Shown here one piece after another: positions 1 through 11,841 of a DNA stretch of 64,000 nt. Within the stretch, counting starts at the first letter, position 1, and each line of letters opens with the position of its first letter. The notes under the pieces are model-generated. The model had not been told where the DNA came from. It did not search any database and saw nothing but the letters and a program-made list of their open reading frames with translations. A program made the position numbers and the translations under genes. The DNA lies in contig SMMW01000568.1 of assembly GCA_004794655.1 (NCBI GenBank), positions 795,001 through 859,000 on the forward strand. The letters run 5' to 3'. This stretch comes from Marisa cornuarietis (lineage: Eukaryota > Mollusca > Gastropoda > Architaenioglossa > Ampullariidae).

Positions 1-341
1 TTCCGATTATTTTTTTTCGATGAGCTCCATGTTAAAGTGCTAACTGTTAAAGTTTCTACAGTGTTAACTGTTCACATTTTTTAAGCCGCAATACAATTGA
101 AGCATTTTAGATCAGTTGCTCAAGCACACACCCTCATCATGCTAAAAACGAGACTAAATGGTTACGATGCAGCTTTCATAATTTATATATTTGCGGCTTA
201 TAAACCATTGCAGCTTATTTGTGGAAAAAAGTGGAGATTTAAAAAAAATAGTCGCTGCGGCTTGTGTACAGGTGCGCTCATAGAGCGAAATTTACGGTAT
301 TCATTATCCACCTATGTCTACCCGCTTATCTCTCTTCATAC

Positions 342-2207
342 CCCTGACGACCAGTCCGATGCTGTGTGTCTTCTTGTCTTCAGCCAGTTGCACCTCCACA
401 CCGTAAGTCCCCAGGTCCTCTGACTTCAGGCCGGTCAACGTCACTCGTCCATCGCTGTCCACAATCAGGCGGCCCTGTGAACAACGGTAAACATTTAGAA
501 ATAAGATATTAGGCAGAGCTTTCTATATACTTTTTAATCTGCTTCTTCTTTTATTTATCTCTTACTTTAAGCTTTCCCGTGGCCGGTACAGACGCACTTG
601 CGAGAGTTTCTCCTCCACGAAAAACATAAAGAACGGTAACATTTGGCGTTGGCTCGTTTAGTGTCAGGTTACTTCCCTTGCATTGCACAACTATACTGAT
701 ATCTGTTTCCTTTATCTCCGCGGTATCTACACTCTTTCCTCTTGAATAGGCTGCAAGGGAACCTGATGACAAAAGATGTCAGCGAGAAACATTTAATTTT
801 AATAAAATAATGAGTAAGCATATATTTACACTATTACTTTACTCGTATTACGAACATGATAAAGTTTATACTTTCTCAAGAAGTATAAATCAAATACTAG
901 ATTAAATTGCACAATAATGTTCATTTAATCCACTTGTACAGGTTTTACTGAAGAGATGTGATATATAGTCACAACAAAATATAGTTATGCACACGTTACC
1001 AATAGTCTACAGATGTGTATGAGGACATAACAGCAATGATACATTACTCTACATCTGTTACCATATAGGCTTTGTTTTTGAATTCACCTTACTTCTAATA
1101 CTTTTTACTCAAAAAATGAATGATGTCCAGATTTTATCGGTTTTAACAGACGAAATAAATATTCTTCATAACCGTTTTTTTAGTACAGAAATATTTCCCT
1201 TATAAATGGATTTTTGAAAAAAGGTCGTATGTAGAAGTTCAAAAGATGTGCCTATGTTCAGATTTTCAAGAAAGGCAGCTTTATGACCCGTGACTAGATG
1301 AAAAAAATTCTTGTAAAATGATTTTTTTTATTTAACACGGAAATGCTCCCGTTGAAGGCAGAACTGATCGTAATGGGAGCAGCGGTGTCGGGTAAATTAT
1401 AATAATAATAATGTTGGCTTGCATAGCGCCATATCCTGGCCTGTGGACAGCTCAATGCGCTGACGTCAAAAAATAAGATGACGACAAAATGTGGGTGTGT
1501 AGCGGCCCATCTCCTCCACGTCACAGGGCAGCGTCCACACACAGCAAGAACACAGTCCTCAGCACAAATATCCAACATGTCATACAATCCGGAATACACT
1601 CCATAGAACAAATATCAAACATGTCATACACTCCACAGAAAATGCAACATCCAACAGAAGGCACAAGTTTCACTGGAACGCCAGCACACGCTCAAGTTCA
1701 CTGATGAAAACATGAATCCCACACCACCGCACAAGTCATGAAGTCCAAATCCAACAAGACAGTATCAAAGGCCATCATCGACTAGCACATTGTCCAAGCC
1801 AGTTGTCTGCACGCATATGTCCAGTTTCTGAAATACCCTCTTCAGCCGTCCGTCCAGTGCCGGGAAAAGGCTGTCTATCAAGACCGGGCGGATGGGGTCG
1901 GATCGCAACACCTCTTTCATGGCCCTGCTGAGAACACCATCCCGCAACAGCTGCAGGCTGTTCCAAGTGGACGTCCTCAACATGCAGCAGTCTTGTAGAG
2001 GAGCAAGGATGGCGACTTTTACAAATTACAAGGATATATAGTAGCTTCTCGTTACCAACAAATTATGGGTGGTTTAGGTCTCATAGAAAAAGAACATGTA
2101 GCAGTCTTCGTCGAGTAGAAGTGGAGATTTGTTTCAGCTACAATGCAAGATGAGAGTAAAGAACACTCACCCCAGATGACAGAGACGAGGAGCCATGTTG
2201 CTGCCAT
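342..2207 (-). CDS. Gene A: Ig-domain VIgL/CREP-type secreted lectin, 5' part only
   Basis: Exons read from high to low coordinate: 1 (2207-2171, start Met, MAATWLLVSVIWG signal peptide, donor GTGAGT), 2 (762-566) and 3 (474-342), of 37, 197 and 133 nt. Phases (1, 0, 1) match every other family member here. Exons 2 and 3 together encode a first Ig fold with a B-strand Cys (VQCKGSNLTLNEP) and a DLGTYGVEVQ F-strand that has Val where the second Cys is usual. The Ig2, coiled-coil and lectin exons would lie left of the window. Sequence below about 300 no longer matches the paralogues, so the next exons may be displaced or lost and it is unknown whether the gene is whole. Exon 2 protein is identical to that of gene F near 51.5 kb. 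Assignment to the VIgL family rests on genes D and E, which are complete. Confidence 0.78.
1397..2025 (-). repeat. Retroposon insertion in intron 1 of gene A
   Basis: The paralogous intron of gene F runs straight from GGTGTCGGGTAAATA into CAAGGATATA (near 52,240). Gene A has about 630 extra bases at this point. The insertion starts with a (TAA)n run followed by TAGCGCCATATCC..., the usual tail of L2-like LINEs or their SINEs read on the minus strand. A 72-residue minus-strand ORF inside (1983-1765) resembles nothing I know. The insertion postdates the A/F duplication. Confidence 0.6.
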
Positions 2208-2229
2208 TGTCTCTTGGATGTGGCAGGAT

Positions 2230-3153
2230 GTGACCTCTTGTGAACAGATAGATCGTAGACATACTTGTAACAGGAGATGTGGTATCTTAACATTTATCAT
2301 TTTTAACTGCTTGTAGGGCAGACATGTTCTGTGGGTAAGTTTGCTTGGTGAAGTGGGAAGCTGTGCGTGCTTACATGTAAACCGAAAAAAAGAACCAGAC
2401 ATTAACATTGCATTGATGCAATAACCAAAATACAAATTTGATTGTTGACAGAAAACTTTATTTAGGTGCAACAACTAAAAGTTACACCCACTAAATTATA
2501 GAAGAGGGTAAATTATCAGTTCAAACGACTCATCTAAGATTCCGCAGTGAGCAGACAAGCTTACTAACTTACAGCACACCGTGCAGTGCAGACGACAAGA
2601 ATTTTGTCCCCCCCCCCCGTTTTTTTTTTTGTTTTTTTTTTTTTAGAAAATAACAATGATTGTCGTAAGCTTTGGCTCTTCACCACCTTTCTTCGTTGCG
2701 GTGCTGTCTGCAACTTGTACATTTTAGTGACTGCCGGAAACCTTTCCCCCCTCCCCAACAACTTCACACTGACCGCTTCACACACACAATAGCTGCACTG
2801 AATCAGTGATGTGGTCTGTGACAGCTAAAACTGCGTAGAAATGTGCACAGGTCAAGAACAATAACACATTCTTGGAAAAAATAAGCTTTAAGATAGAGTG
2901 CGTTCGGGGGAGGTGAGAAATAGAGATAGGGATAAAAGAGGAAGAGACAGAGAAAAAAGAGATGAGACACACGTGAAGAGAAGAGAGGTCATGAGAAATA
3001 GGAAGAGAAAGCGAGTAATTGTGTGAGATATACGTACTATGTCTGACTATCCGGCTGCTTGACTATTTAAATGATCTACAAAATCATGCACGACAGCACG
3101 AGCAATGCTTATGTTCAGCAACACTTTATAATGAATTACAGCATTGGATAGGT
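2230..3153 (-). other. 5' flank of gene A, paralogous to the gene F flank
   Basis: This non-coding stretch upstream of exon 1 aligns by eye with 52,450-53,393 upstream of gene F, ending at the shared string GGATAGGTTT. Parts also match upstream of gene B (17.65-18.25 kb) and gene C (38.8-39.3 kb). It includes a C/T homopolymer run at 2611-2644. I found no confident promoter motif, but conservation across copies makes it the natural place for shared regulation. Confidence 0.55.
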
Positions 3154-3640
3154 TTAATTCAATTCAATTCAATTCTTTATTTACGAGAGGTAAAATAAGC
3201 AAGACGTGCTTTTTTTCATTTAGCCCTCACCCTTTACAGAGGAAAATTAGCTAAGTAATTAACTAAGTACAAAAGAAGACGTGGTAATTAACATAACATA
3301 ATATCAAAGAGAGTGAAAAGTGAAAATGTACAAAAGCAGTGGTTAAAAACAAACAAACAAACAAACAAAAATCCCCAGATTTTTTCCGAGATCCCGGATT
3401 AGGGAAGTATCTCTAATATTTATGGTTAAGGAATCTTTGTTAGAGGAGTATTGTCAGTTTGTTCTACATTCTAGTATATGTATTTTAGTAACTGGTGTCG
3501 AAAGCAGTTTAGGGAGTTCAACTGCTTAACATGGAGAGGGAAGCTATTCCACAGCACGCTCCCTGAGTATTTCAGACTTGATTTGAAAAGATCTGTTCCA
3601 GGAATGGGAATATAAAGTTTTAGAGTAGTTCTGCTCACAT
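3154..3640. repeat. Insertion relative to paralogue, with (AATTC)n run
   Basis: Upstream of gene F the sequence continues almost directly to the ACATAC...CCTTGGAG segment (53,440-53,540). In the gene A copy about 490 bases intervene, opening with four AATTC units (3155-3178). Short tandem units at one end suggest the 3' tail of a non-LTR element on the minus strand. No coding remnant is visible. Confidence 0.5.
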
Positions 3641-4797
3641 ACATACATTTATCCTTGGAGCCTTATCGGTCGTTCCTGAAGCCCAGGTCATGGGAAAGGT
3701 CGACGGACATGGAAGTGAAATGTTGTTTGACATTGGAAGAAAGCTCGACTAATAGAAAGAAGAGTTGGTAGCGACGATCGATTGGAAGGTCGAGAGATAT
3801 CTACGTTATTGAAAGGATATTCCTGCTTGATTATATATATTGATTCCTGCTCATTGTCATATATTGATCCCTGCTTGTTGTCATATATTGACTAGAGATA
3901 TTTATGTTATTGAAAGGGTTTTCGTAGACAGCAACTAGTTGCGAGATATGTTGGTGTGAAATTGTTTGAAATTCTTTCAGAGTGGGAAAAGTGTTTGGAA
4001 TTTTTAAATTATGAGGTTACCTTTAAAAGATAAACACGACCCCCCCCCCGAAAAATTATAGAGAATTAGGAACCCACGTACAGATCTTTGTATTTTGTTG
4101 CGTGAAAGAGCACGTGAGGAACGCCGTGTGGTCAGTGTGTGCTGTGTCACCTGTCTGCGAGTAGCGTGCCCCTGACAATTGGTGACCTCGACGTGATCTG
4201 TCGTGGGTTTGTCTCTTGTTGTGCTGAGTCGGGTGAAAGTTGTCTTTGATACAGTGTTCGTGCTTTTCCCTTGGGCTTAGAAGTAGCAAGTTTTGGTGTA
4301 CTTGCTGACTTATAGTATTTTAGGGTGGTTAGTTGTTGATCTTTGAGAATATTGTAAGGTGGTTGGACATATTGATATTTGTTTAGTGTATAAGTGTTTA
4401 CATGTGGGTTGGTGTGCAGTAAACCCCGTCTCCAGCTTTACGGGTCAGTGGAGATTGTAAAGTTCTCTCCACAGTAAGGGGCTAGCCTCTGTGTCTACTG
4501 TCGAGTCTTGTCTTTCTTTCTCAGCTCTCTCCTCTATGTATGATAGTGGGCGTAGAAACCGAAAGTAGGAGTGAATGTCACCTATCCTATAGTCAACTGT
4601 CTTCTTAACTTGTTACCAAAAAAAATTGGGTCTCCTTACTTTAAATAATCTTTACCTATGTGACTGTATGGAAACGGGATTTAACTGATGAGACTGATTA
4701 TTTCTGTGATGTCATGCTATGTGTTAGGCTATATGTGTTTAATTGATTACCTGTTTTTATGCTATGTGCTATTGCCTCTATGCCAAATGTTTTGATT

Positions 4798-4946
4798 ATT
4801 GAATAGCCTGTGTGGCTGGTAGAATAGCCTGTGTGGCTGATAGCATAGCCTCTGTGGCTGATAGAATAGCCTGTGTTGCTGATTGAATAGCCTGTGTGGC
4901 TGATTGAGTAGCCTGTGTGGCTGGTAGAATAGCCTGTGTGCCTGAT
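4798..4946 (+). repeat. 24-bp tandem repeat, about six copies
   Basis: Units of the type GAATAGCCTGTGTGGCTGAT repeat imperfectly six times in the leader of the gag-only element, between primer-binding site and gag. Copies differ by 1-4 bases. Confidence 0.8.
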
Positions 4947-5278
4947 ATAAGTGAATAACCTTTATGGGAAAAAGAAATGCTAATAGGCTTTGGAAAGGTA
5001 GTAGCCTAGGCATATAATTGTATGTTTTGTGGGCTAGCAGCCTATGTTACATTGTGGAGTTATATCCCTTTGCTACTGGATTTTGAAACTGCTTGGTGTA
5101 TAACTGCAGGATTACTCTCCTAGTTGTCTGATATTGTGGATGAAGTTCCACTTTTTATAATCAATTGATCATGATGTTATTGTAATATTCCTATTGATAC
5201 CTTTGTTGTAACCTGCCTTGACTGGGCATAGGATTAGTTTTCTAAAAGTTCGTATTTTAGGAGTATTACTTAGAAGAA

Positions 5279-6636
5279 TTGACAATGGCAACGTCACAGA
5301 AAAGTATTGAAGAGTATAAGAAAGAAGGAGAGATGATAGGATTAAAAGACGGAGAGCTTACAAAATACATTCTACAGTGTATAGAGAGACAAGATAGGAT
5401 GACAGAAAGATTAGAAAGAGAGAAGGGGGTTGACAGATTAGCAAGAAAAGAAGAAGCTGAAAGATTAGACCGAAAAGAAGACTAGCCAGAGAACGCAAAG
5501 AAGAAGCTGAGAGAAAAGAGGAAGAAGCTGACAGATTAGCAAGGGAGTGTAAAGAGGAAGCTGACAGATTAGACCATAAAGAAGAAGCAGAGAGAATAGC
5601 TAGAGAAAAAGAGGCAGAGAGAGCATTTGAGTTGGAGAAACAAAAGATGATTTTTTAATCAAGACGTGACTCTTCCAGCCACGAGCAAGTGTACACTATT
5701 CCAGAAGGGCATATTCCAGAATTACCCGTATTCCAAGAAGATAATTGCGACGTCTACGCCTATTTATGTAGATTCGAAACACAAGCCCGAATATTGAACT
5801 TGTCAGCAGAACTGTGGCCCCTGCATTTAGCCCTTCACTTGCAAGGCAGAGCTTTGGATGTGTACTACACCTTAGATATCAAGGGCGAGGTTAGCTATGA
5901 AAAATTAAAAAAAGAACTATTAATGACGTTCCAGGATACAGAAGAAGGATATAGGGAGAAATTCCGAGCTGTGCGTCCTCAGGCAGGGGAATCCATGACT
6001 CTATTTATCATCAGATTAGATGGATTAGCTAACCGCTGCATTTCCCGAGCAAACATCCCAGATGACTATGATCATCTGAGAGACTTGATCGTTAGAGAAC
6101 AATTTTATCACAGTGTGTCAACAGACCTAGAGGTGTTCCTGCGAGAAAGAGACTTAACAACAGCTGCAGCTTTGGCAAAGACCGCCGAGCGCTATCGGCA
6201 GGCACATCATAACAAGTCCTTAGCGAGGCAGAACGAGGCCATCATGTTTGTGGATGTAGGCCACAGCTGCCAACCATCATCGCCGACTAATCATTCAAAA
6301 AGAGATGAACACCGGGAAACACCACTGAAGAAATCAAACTACAAGAATCTATCCTATCGAAACCGAAGAGGATATACACATCCACAGCGGCCAGAGCATG
6401 ATGACTCTTGTCATCCATCACACTGGGCACCTCCCACACAATGTTACAACTGTCGACAATACGTCCATATAGCCCAAAATTGTTATCATAATAGGGCCCG
6501 AGATCCAAAACTCAGGGAAGCCACTCGTAATAATGTAGAGCTTGAGATGACCAAGGTGTTTGTTTATGAAGAGGACAGCAAAAGTATCAGCCTGAAAATG
6601 GTCAACGTAGGAAATAACTTAATGTCTGGCTTATAA
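5279..6636 (+). pseudogene. gag of the truncated Ty3-type element
   Basis: The first part (5279-5485) begins MTMATSQKSIEEYKKEGEM and matches the start of the gag-pol ORF at 35.3 kb, including TKYILQCIERQD. A frameshift near 5480 moves the Lys/Glu-rich coiled-coil stretch to another frame, with a stop near 5658. The capsid region follows (5689-6636) with the shared motif EGYREKFRAVRPQ. A CX2CX4HX4C zinc knuckle, CYNCRQYVHIAQNC, lies near residues 248-261 of that ORF. Gag forms the particle of the retroelement in the cytoplasm. The reading frame is broken in at least two places. Confidence 0.75.
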
Positions 6637-6639
6637 AAG

Positions 6640-7090
6640 GTAACTTTTGTAGAAAGTACCATAAAGGCTTGATATTATTAAAAACATTTATTTTAAAAGA
6701 ATGATGCCCTTGTGAAAACATTTGAGAAAATGTTTTAAAAACACTAAATACGAAAAGGATCAAGGTAGCTGTCATAAACGTGTAGCATGTCAACTCCTAC
6801 ACGGGCAGGCATCTAACAACCAGGTGTGTGTGTAGAAAAAAATAAACAGGGAGAAGAATTTTAAAAGAATAAATAAAGAAATAAATAAAGAAATAAAGAA
6901 ATAATATCTTTTATTTAAATCAGTGGAAAACAGAGTTAATAGGCGAGCATTGTACAAACACACAAACACACAAACACGCACTGTTTCTTTCCCTGCTGCC
7001 CTTCTATATTTTTAAATAGTTAAGAAAAAAGTTGTTGGTGTAAACGTAGAAGGGTTTTCCTGCCTCCCAAGACGAGCTTTGCACTTAGAA
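6640..7090. repeat. Duplicated flank segment shared with 39.57-40.03 kb
   Basis: Strings such as GTAGAAAGYA, ATTATGCCC, ACACGGGCAG and GTGTRAACGTAGAAGG occur in the same order and spacing here and at 39,570-40,030. Because 39.6 kb lies upstream of gene C exon 1, this is probably the continuation of the gene A upstream flank, pushed away by retroelement insertions at 3.2-6.6 kb. No gene is evident in 7,090-7,950. Confidence 0.65.
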
Positions 7091-7952
7091 AAAATCTCTG
7101 GTGTTTCTAGAGTCAGGCCTTCACTTTATCTGTTTTGCCTGATATCTCGACATTGACACCTACTTTAGGAAACACGCGCGAGCCGGTCTGCCACACAAAC
7201 AACACCTCGACATGTAGCATGTGGTGGGGGGAGGGGCAGGGGAGGTAGAGAGCGAGACTGGCTTGAATGTTTTTATTAAGTATATGATACAACTATGCAA
7301 TGAATGGTCATATTCGCACATACAGAGAAACTTAGACGAAGCGTATGTATATGTTGAGACCAAAGCCCGAAATCGGCCAATGCGGAAAATGTCCGGCCAA
7401 ATGGGGAAATGATCAATGTCGCTGTAGATTGACTGACAAATGTCCGATCCTTTCTTGATTTTGGGATTTGACCGGGGAGTTTGAGAAATGGCATGGAGTT
7501 ATCGGCAAAAGTCGGAATAAAAATTCATGTTTTGGTGGGTCTGTTTAATGTCATACTTTATATTGATGATTAATTATAAATTATAAATTATCAAACTAAA
7601 TTTTGATACTTTAGCTGATAAATAATAGTAAATAATCATTCTCAGGGATCATGGATATAGCCCTGACTGATTGAGAGTGTGTATCACTTTGAAAGCGAAA
7701 AAGCGAATGTCAGAAATGGAGTTAGCTCCCTTGTTTGTTTTGTGCAGCAGGGTTAGTGGCCCTTGGATGTATGTTTGGTGTATGGTTGAGAAAGCGTGAC
7801 GTAAAAGGAGGTATGACGTGGGGTGTCGTCTGCAAGAGGAGAGAAGTTTCTGGAGAAAGATCGTTTGGGTGGAATGTACCGGTGTGTGAGCTTGGAGAAA
7901 AGAAAAGGAGGTCGGCGTTTGGAGTATTGCTTGGAGTTTATAGGCCTAGTGT

Positions 7953-8155
7953 TTCGCCAGTTGCTGTGTGTCTGCTGGTAGATTCAGATAAATGGAGTAT
8001 TGCTGTGTGTTTGGAGAGATTCGCCAGCTGCTGTGTGTCTGCTGGTGGATTCAGATAATTGGAGTATTGCTGTGAATTTGGAGAGATTCGCCAGTTGCTG
8101 TGTATCTGCTGGTGGATTCTGTATTGGGAGTAATTTCTGTGCTTTGGAGATTCGC
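7953..8155. repeat. 67-bp tandem repeat, three copies
   Basis: The phrase TTCGCCAG(T/C)TGCTGTGT starts at 7953, 8020 and 8087. Each copy runs through GATTCAGATAAATGGAGTAT to GGAGAGA with few mismatches; the last copy is partial. Confidence 0.85.
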
Positions 8156-8443
8156 AGTGGTGTGTATTTCTGTATAATTTGAAGGAGTATATGAAGCATA
8201 TACACTGGTCATTTCAAATAAATCGGGCCTTGGCCACACCTCTCCGTCAAAGTTCGAAATTCGAGAACCAACCGAACTCTGGGCTTTGGCCGTAACATAT
8301 ATGAACAGTTCCCGACTTGGCCGGGTATTTCGCACTTTGAAAGTGTTATTCTTTGTATTATGTAGATTTTATTCATGTGTAGCTGACATGAACGTCATCT
8401 AGTAGCAACAGACTAATTTGAAAAGAGAGGAAATATCTGAAGA

Positions 8444-8449
8444 TTTATT
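8444..8449 (-). terminator. AATAAA polyadenylation signal for the H-lectin exon
   Basis: AATAAA on the minus strand lies about 106 nt past the TGA stop at 8557-8555, a usual distance for a short 3' UTR. Confidence 0.5.
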
Positions 8450-8554
8450 TGTCGTTGGTAAACAGGAAGCAATCACAAACGGTCAGTAATATCAAAGGTC
8501 AGTCTGAGAATCGATTGCATTTGTTAACAAGGGTCAGCTTCTTTTCTCCCTTCT

Positions 8555-10323
8555 TCAGACGTGACACGCGACCCAGACGGCAGCCACACTGTAGATGTGA
8601 GTATTAGCCCACTCGTGGGCATGCAACTCAAAACCGGAAGTGGAGATGGCATAAACGGCTACGTCAATCCTCACATTGGCCCAGTTGCTCACGTCGAGAC
8701 GAGTGATGCCAACAGCCACCCACGGCGGGGTTTTGAAGGGGAATTTAAAGTTGACATGAATTACTTCAGTTCTCCAACCACTCGTACGCATAGTGGGCTG
8801 ATCATGTGGACTGAAGTATTCACGGCCAGACTCACCTGCTTACAAAAATAAATCATGAGGATCAAAAACAGTATACAATTAAACAAAAAGATAATATATA
8901 AATTGTTAGGAACATGGGTTACTACCCATGAACGTTTGGTGTAACGAGGTTGTCACCCTTGTGTGTTTTCTTGTATTAGTAGGGTTTGTCACCCCTGAAT
9001 TGGATGTTGATATAGAGGGCGTTGTTTAGAAATTGGAAGAGAGAAGCAGACGTGAGAGTCTGATACAAGGAAGGATTTGTGAAAGAGGTCAGAATTGATA
9101 TTAACTGTGTGGAGAAATATGAACTGTGTGGAAAAGTATTAACTGTGTCGATTGTCATTGATAAGCGCCTGTGTGGTTCCTCGCTTTACTAATTTCCCAG
9201 CTGCTGTGTGATCTCCTGGGAAGATTTTATAACTGTGTGGATTACGTTTACCTTCTGTGGGAATCATTACTGAATTGATCATTTGTCTGCCGATAAGACT
9301 GTCGGAGTTGTTTCGTCGATTTATGCTGTCCGTAAGATCAACGCCAGTGAACAAGACTGTAGAGTGGAACTGTTTGCCGTGTCAACTCCCCCCCCCAACA
9401 ACAGCAAGTCGTATAGGACCCGTCTACAAGGAAAAGAGTGTATGTCCCGTCATCGAAGACGAGAGAGCTTGAAGAAAAAAACAGACTTTTAATATAAACC
9501 GCTCGTGATATTTAATTTTGAGTAGACTCAGTGTAGGATATTTGCTGTATGATGATTATAGGCTTTTAATTAGAGAAAAATATTTGTGATGAACTTTTCT
9601 TTTGTTATTTAGTAAAGAATACATTGTTAGTTCACCCGATTATTAGAAACGTTCGAGCCCACGTACAGGTGCTAGTGATTTGTTGTCTGATCATTTGCGC
9701 CACCAGGATACAAAGTTTTCAAGATGTGATTGAAGAATATCACTGAAAGGAACTTCCGTTGCATCATATAAAAGTTTCTTGCGGGGGTGAGCGATGGTCA
9801 TGCCGGAGGAAGGACGGGTGTGTGACTTCGTCTGGTAAAATAATGTGTTTTTAGGCCCAAAGTGAATGTTTAGCCTTTAAATGTCCAAGGTAAATAATTT
9901 ACGGAGACTTACTATCTTTCATAATGGAATGGATTTAAAATCGCGTCATTTGGTCAATCCATAATGGGATTTATGAGAATAGGCACATGTCTGCAGCAAA
10001 AGAAGGCGAAGTAGTCAGAGCTGTGTATGAGCTGTGCAACTGCTGACCTGTAGTTACTAAGAAACTTTTAATCTGGATAAGAAGAGATAATAAACTTCCG
10101 TTGCATAGAAAGAAAACAAACAACTCACATCGTTTAGCGGTCAGCTGATTTTCCATTGCTGTCAGTTTAACTTTCATTGTACTTAGCAGATTTTCCTCTG
10201 CTGTCAGTTTCATTTTCATTGTACTTAGCTGATTTTCCACTGCTGTCAGTTTCATTTTCATTGTTGAAAGCTGATTTTCCATTGCTGTAAGATTTTTTGT
10301 TGTTATTAGTTGATTCTTAAGTG
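8555..10323 (-). CDS. Coiled-coil plus H-type lectin exons (C-terminal part of a lectin gene)
   Basis: Two exons are visible. Exon x (10323-10129, acceptor TTCTTCTTTCAG, donor GTGAGT) encodes 64 residues containing 14-residue units of the type ENQLSTMKMKLTA, two heptads each, a short coiled coil. Exon y (8835-8555, stop TGA) encodes an H-type lectin domain of the Helix pomatia agglutinin family: PPWVAVGITRLDVSNWAN, then NVRIDV, GFELHAHEWANT and IYSVAAVWVAC. H-type lectins bind GalNAc-type sugars as trimers; the Arg, Trp and Tyr of the usual sugar site appear present. Both introns are phase 1 and the junction codon is Cys. No signal-peptide exon was found between 10.3 and 14.6 kb, and exon x accepts the phase-1 donor of gene B exon 5 (14662), so this may be the 3' end of gene B. 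A separate lectin gene with an unseen first exon is the alternative. Confidence 0.8.
8905..9695 (+). mobile_element. Isolated LTR related to the element at 30-37 kb
   Basis: Starts TGTTAGGAACATGGGTTAC and follows, on the plus strand, the reverse complement of the 883-bp LTR at 36749-35867: shared stretches include CACCCCTGAA, GGGCGTTGTTTAGAAA, the ACTGTGTGGA repeats, CATTTGTCTGCCG and GAAACGTTCGAGCCC. The match fades after TTTGTTGTCTG, so the last 70 or so bases are missing. No internal region adjoins it. It lies in the intron between the coiled-coil and H-lectin exons. Confidence 0.75.
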
Positions 10324-10460
10324 CTGAAAGAAGAAACTCATTTTCAATAGAAATATTTTATGACATACTTGAACAAATTCATAGTGCACAATTAGGAGGG
10401 AAAGAGAAGGTAGGGAGAAAATGTGATTTATTTTCGTGTTAGTAGTGTAATCTATGAGAA

Positions 10461-10624
10461 AAACGACGTTATGCCAAAGTAAACTTTAAATGAAGACGTG
10501 TCATGAGTAATGTAATACCTTTCCCTCACGACACAACACGACAAACGACGTTATGCCAAAGTAAACTTTAAATGAAGACGTGTCATGAGTAATGTAATAC
10601 CTTTCCCTCACGACACAACACGAC
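10461..10624. repeat. 82-bp perfect or near-perfect tandem duplication
   Basis: The block from AAACGACGTTATGCCAAAGT to ACAACACGAC occurs twice, starting at 10461 and 10543. No gene is seen here; the remaining sequence to 11.8 kb has no supported feature apart from a (CACT)n run at 11261-11288. Confidence 0.9.
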
Positions 10625-11841
10625 ACAGAGAATAGGATGTGTCTTGAAGTCCAGGGCCACACTCGCGGTAAGTTGGTATGGCGTTCTGCACACTCTCTGG
10701 TATTCTGGAATAGTGGTTGGTCTACACACTTAGTGGTAATCTGATATTCGTATTAATCTAGAGATTAGTGGTGAAAGCCTGTGGTAGGGCAAGAATTCTG
10801 TCCACTGTTCAGAAAGATCTACGTCATCGTATAACCAGGTGAGGTGTGACACCTGATGGGAGAAAGAAGATAATAATCTGACGCATTGGCAAGATGGTGA
10901 CACATGGCTCGCACAGAAGCAGGCATGAAAGAAAGAAGAAGTTTATTATTACATAGGTAGTGACGAACTACCGGGGACAGTAGTCATGTAGCGGAGGTCA
11001 AGACAAAAGCTAGTTAATCTATTTCTTAAAGGCGGTCACTAGTCTCCGTGTGAAAGCTATTTTGTCATGCAAGTGTGTGAGTGAATGTGTGCATGTGTTT
11101 GTTTGTTTTGGTTTGTGTATGTTTTACATCAATGTTTCTATGGTAGTGCATGCAGTGGTGACGGCAAGGGTGTGACGTCCCTTATAGCCTTTGCTTCCAG
11201 ACTAGAAAAGTTGTGAACAAAATCTGCAAGGGATTGAAGGCGATCACTCCTCTTTTAAAACACTCACTCACTCACTCACTCACTCACACGCATATGATCT
11301 GTCTGTCTATCTTTCTACCTATCTATCCTTTCTTTTATTTTCCCGTTGTCATCTGAAATCACGCTACACAAATTCACTTTTCTGTTACAATGGTCAACAC
11401 TGAAATTATTACTGACTTAAAACGGTCCTAATCTGTAGTAGCTTGATATGCTGAACACGAATATGACCATGAAACTTTTTTATTGGCCGTCGTTTTGAAG
11501 ATATTTGATATACTTCATTTTCTGTGTTTGACCGTGTAAATTTATCAAGTGGGATTGTCACAACATCCTAAATAAGGTTTGAATGATGTAATATTGCATC
11601 ACATTGCATAATAACATCGTGAACACATCATCCAGAGGTTATTCCATTATTTTCTGAAGCAGTGCAGTACTACTGCCATGCGGCTGCTAAAAGTAAGCTG
11701 ACGTCAGCAGTGCACTATATATAAAGCCCAGTCGAAAAGGTTGAGCATTTAAAATGTTTCAGACTTCGTGGGATACAGTGTAAGCTACTGTTAAATAAAA
11801 CTTTTATTATTTTATCCATTTAGTTACAATACAGAACAGTA

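Larger units (their letters stand above)
4040..6636 (+). mobile_element. Ty3-type LTR retroelement relic (LTR end, primer site, leader, gag only)
   Basis: An LTR-like end closes with CCTGACA at 4177 and is followed by ATTGGTGACCTCGACGTG, which matches the primer-binding region of the element at 30-37 kb. About 1.1 kb of leader then precedes a broken gag at 5279-6636. Nothing like protease, integrase or reverse transcriptase follows; from 6640 the sequence is instead a duplicated host segment also seen at 39.6 kb. The copy is therefore a truncated relative of the intact element. Confidence 0.7.

Noticed and set aside
8561..8851. Plus-strand 96-residue ORF at the H-lectin exon
   Set aside because: The minus strand reads as a clear H-type lectin with splice site and stop; the plus reading has no recognisable family.
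11261..11288. CRISPR-like array suspicion for tandem repeats (also 4.8 kb and 7.95 kb)
   Set aside because: Simple or minisatellite repeats without unique spacers, in an intron-bearing eukaryotic genome.
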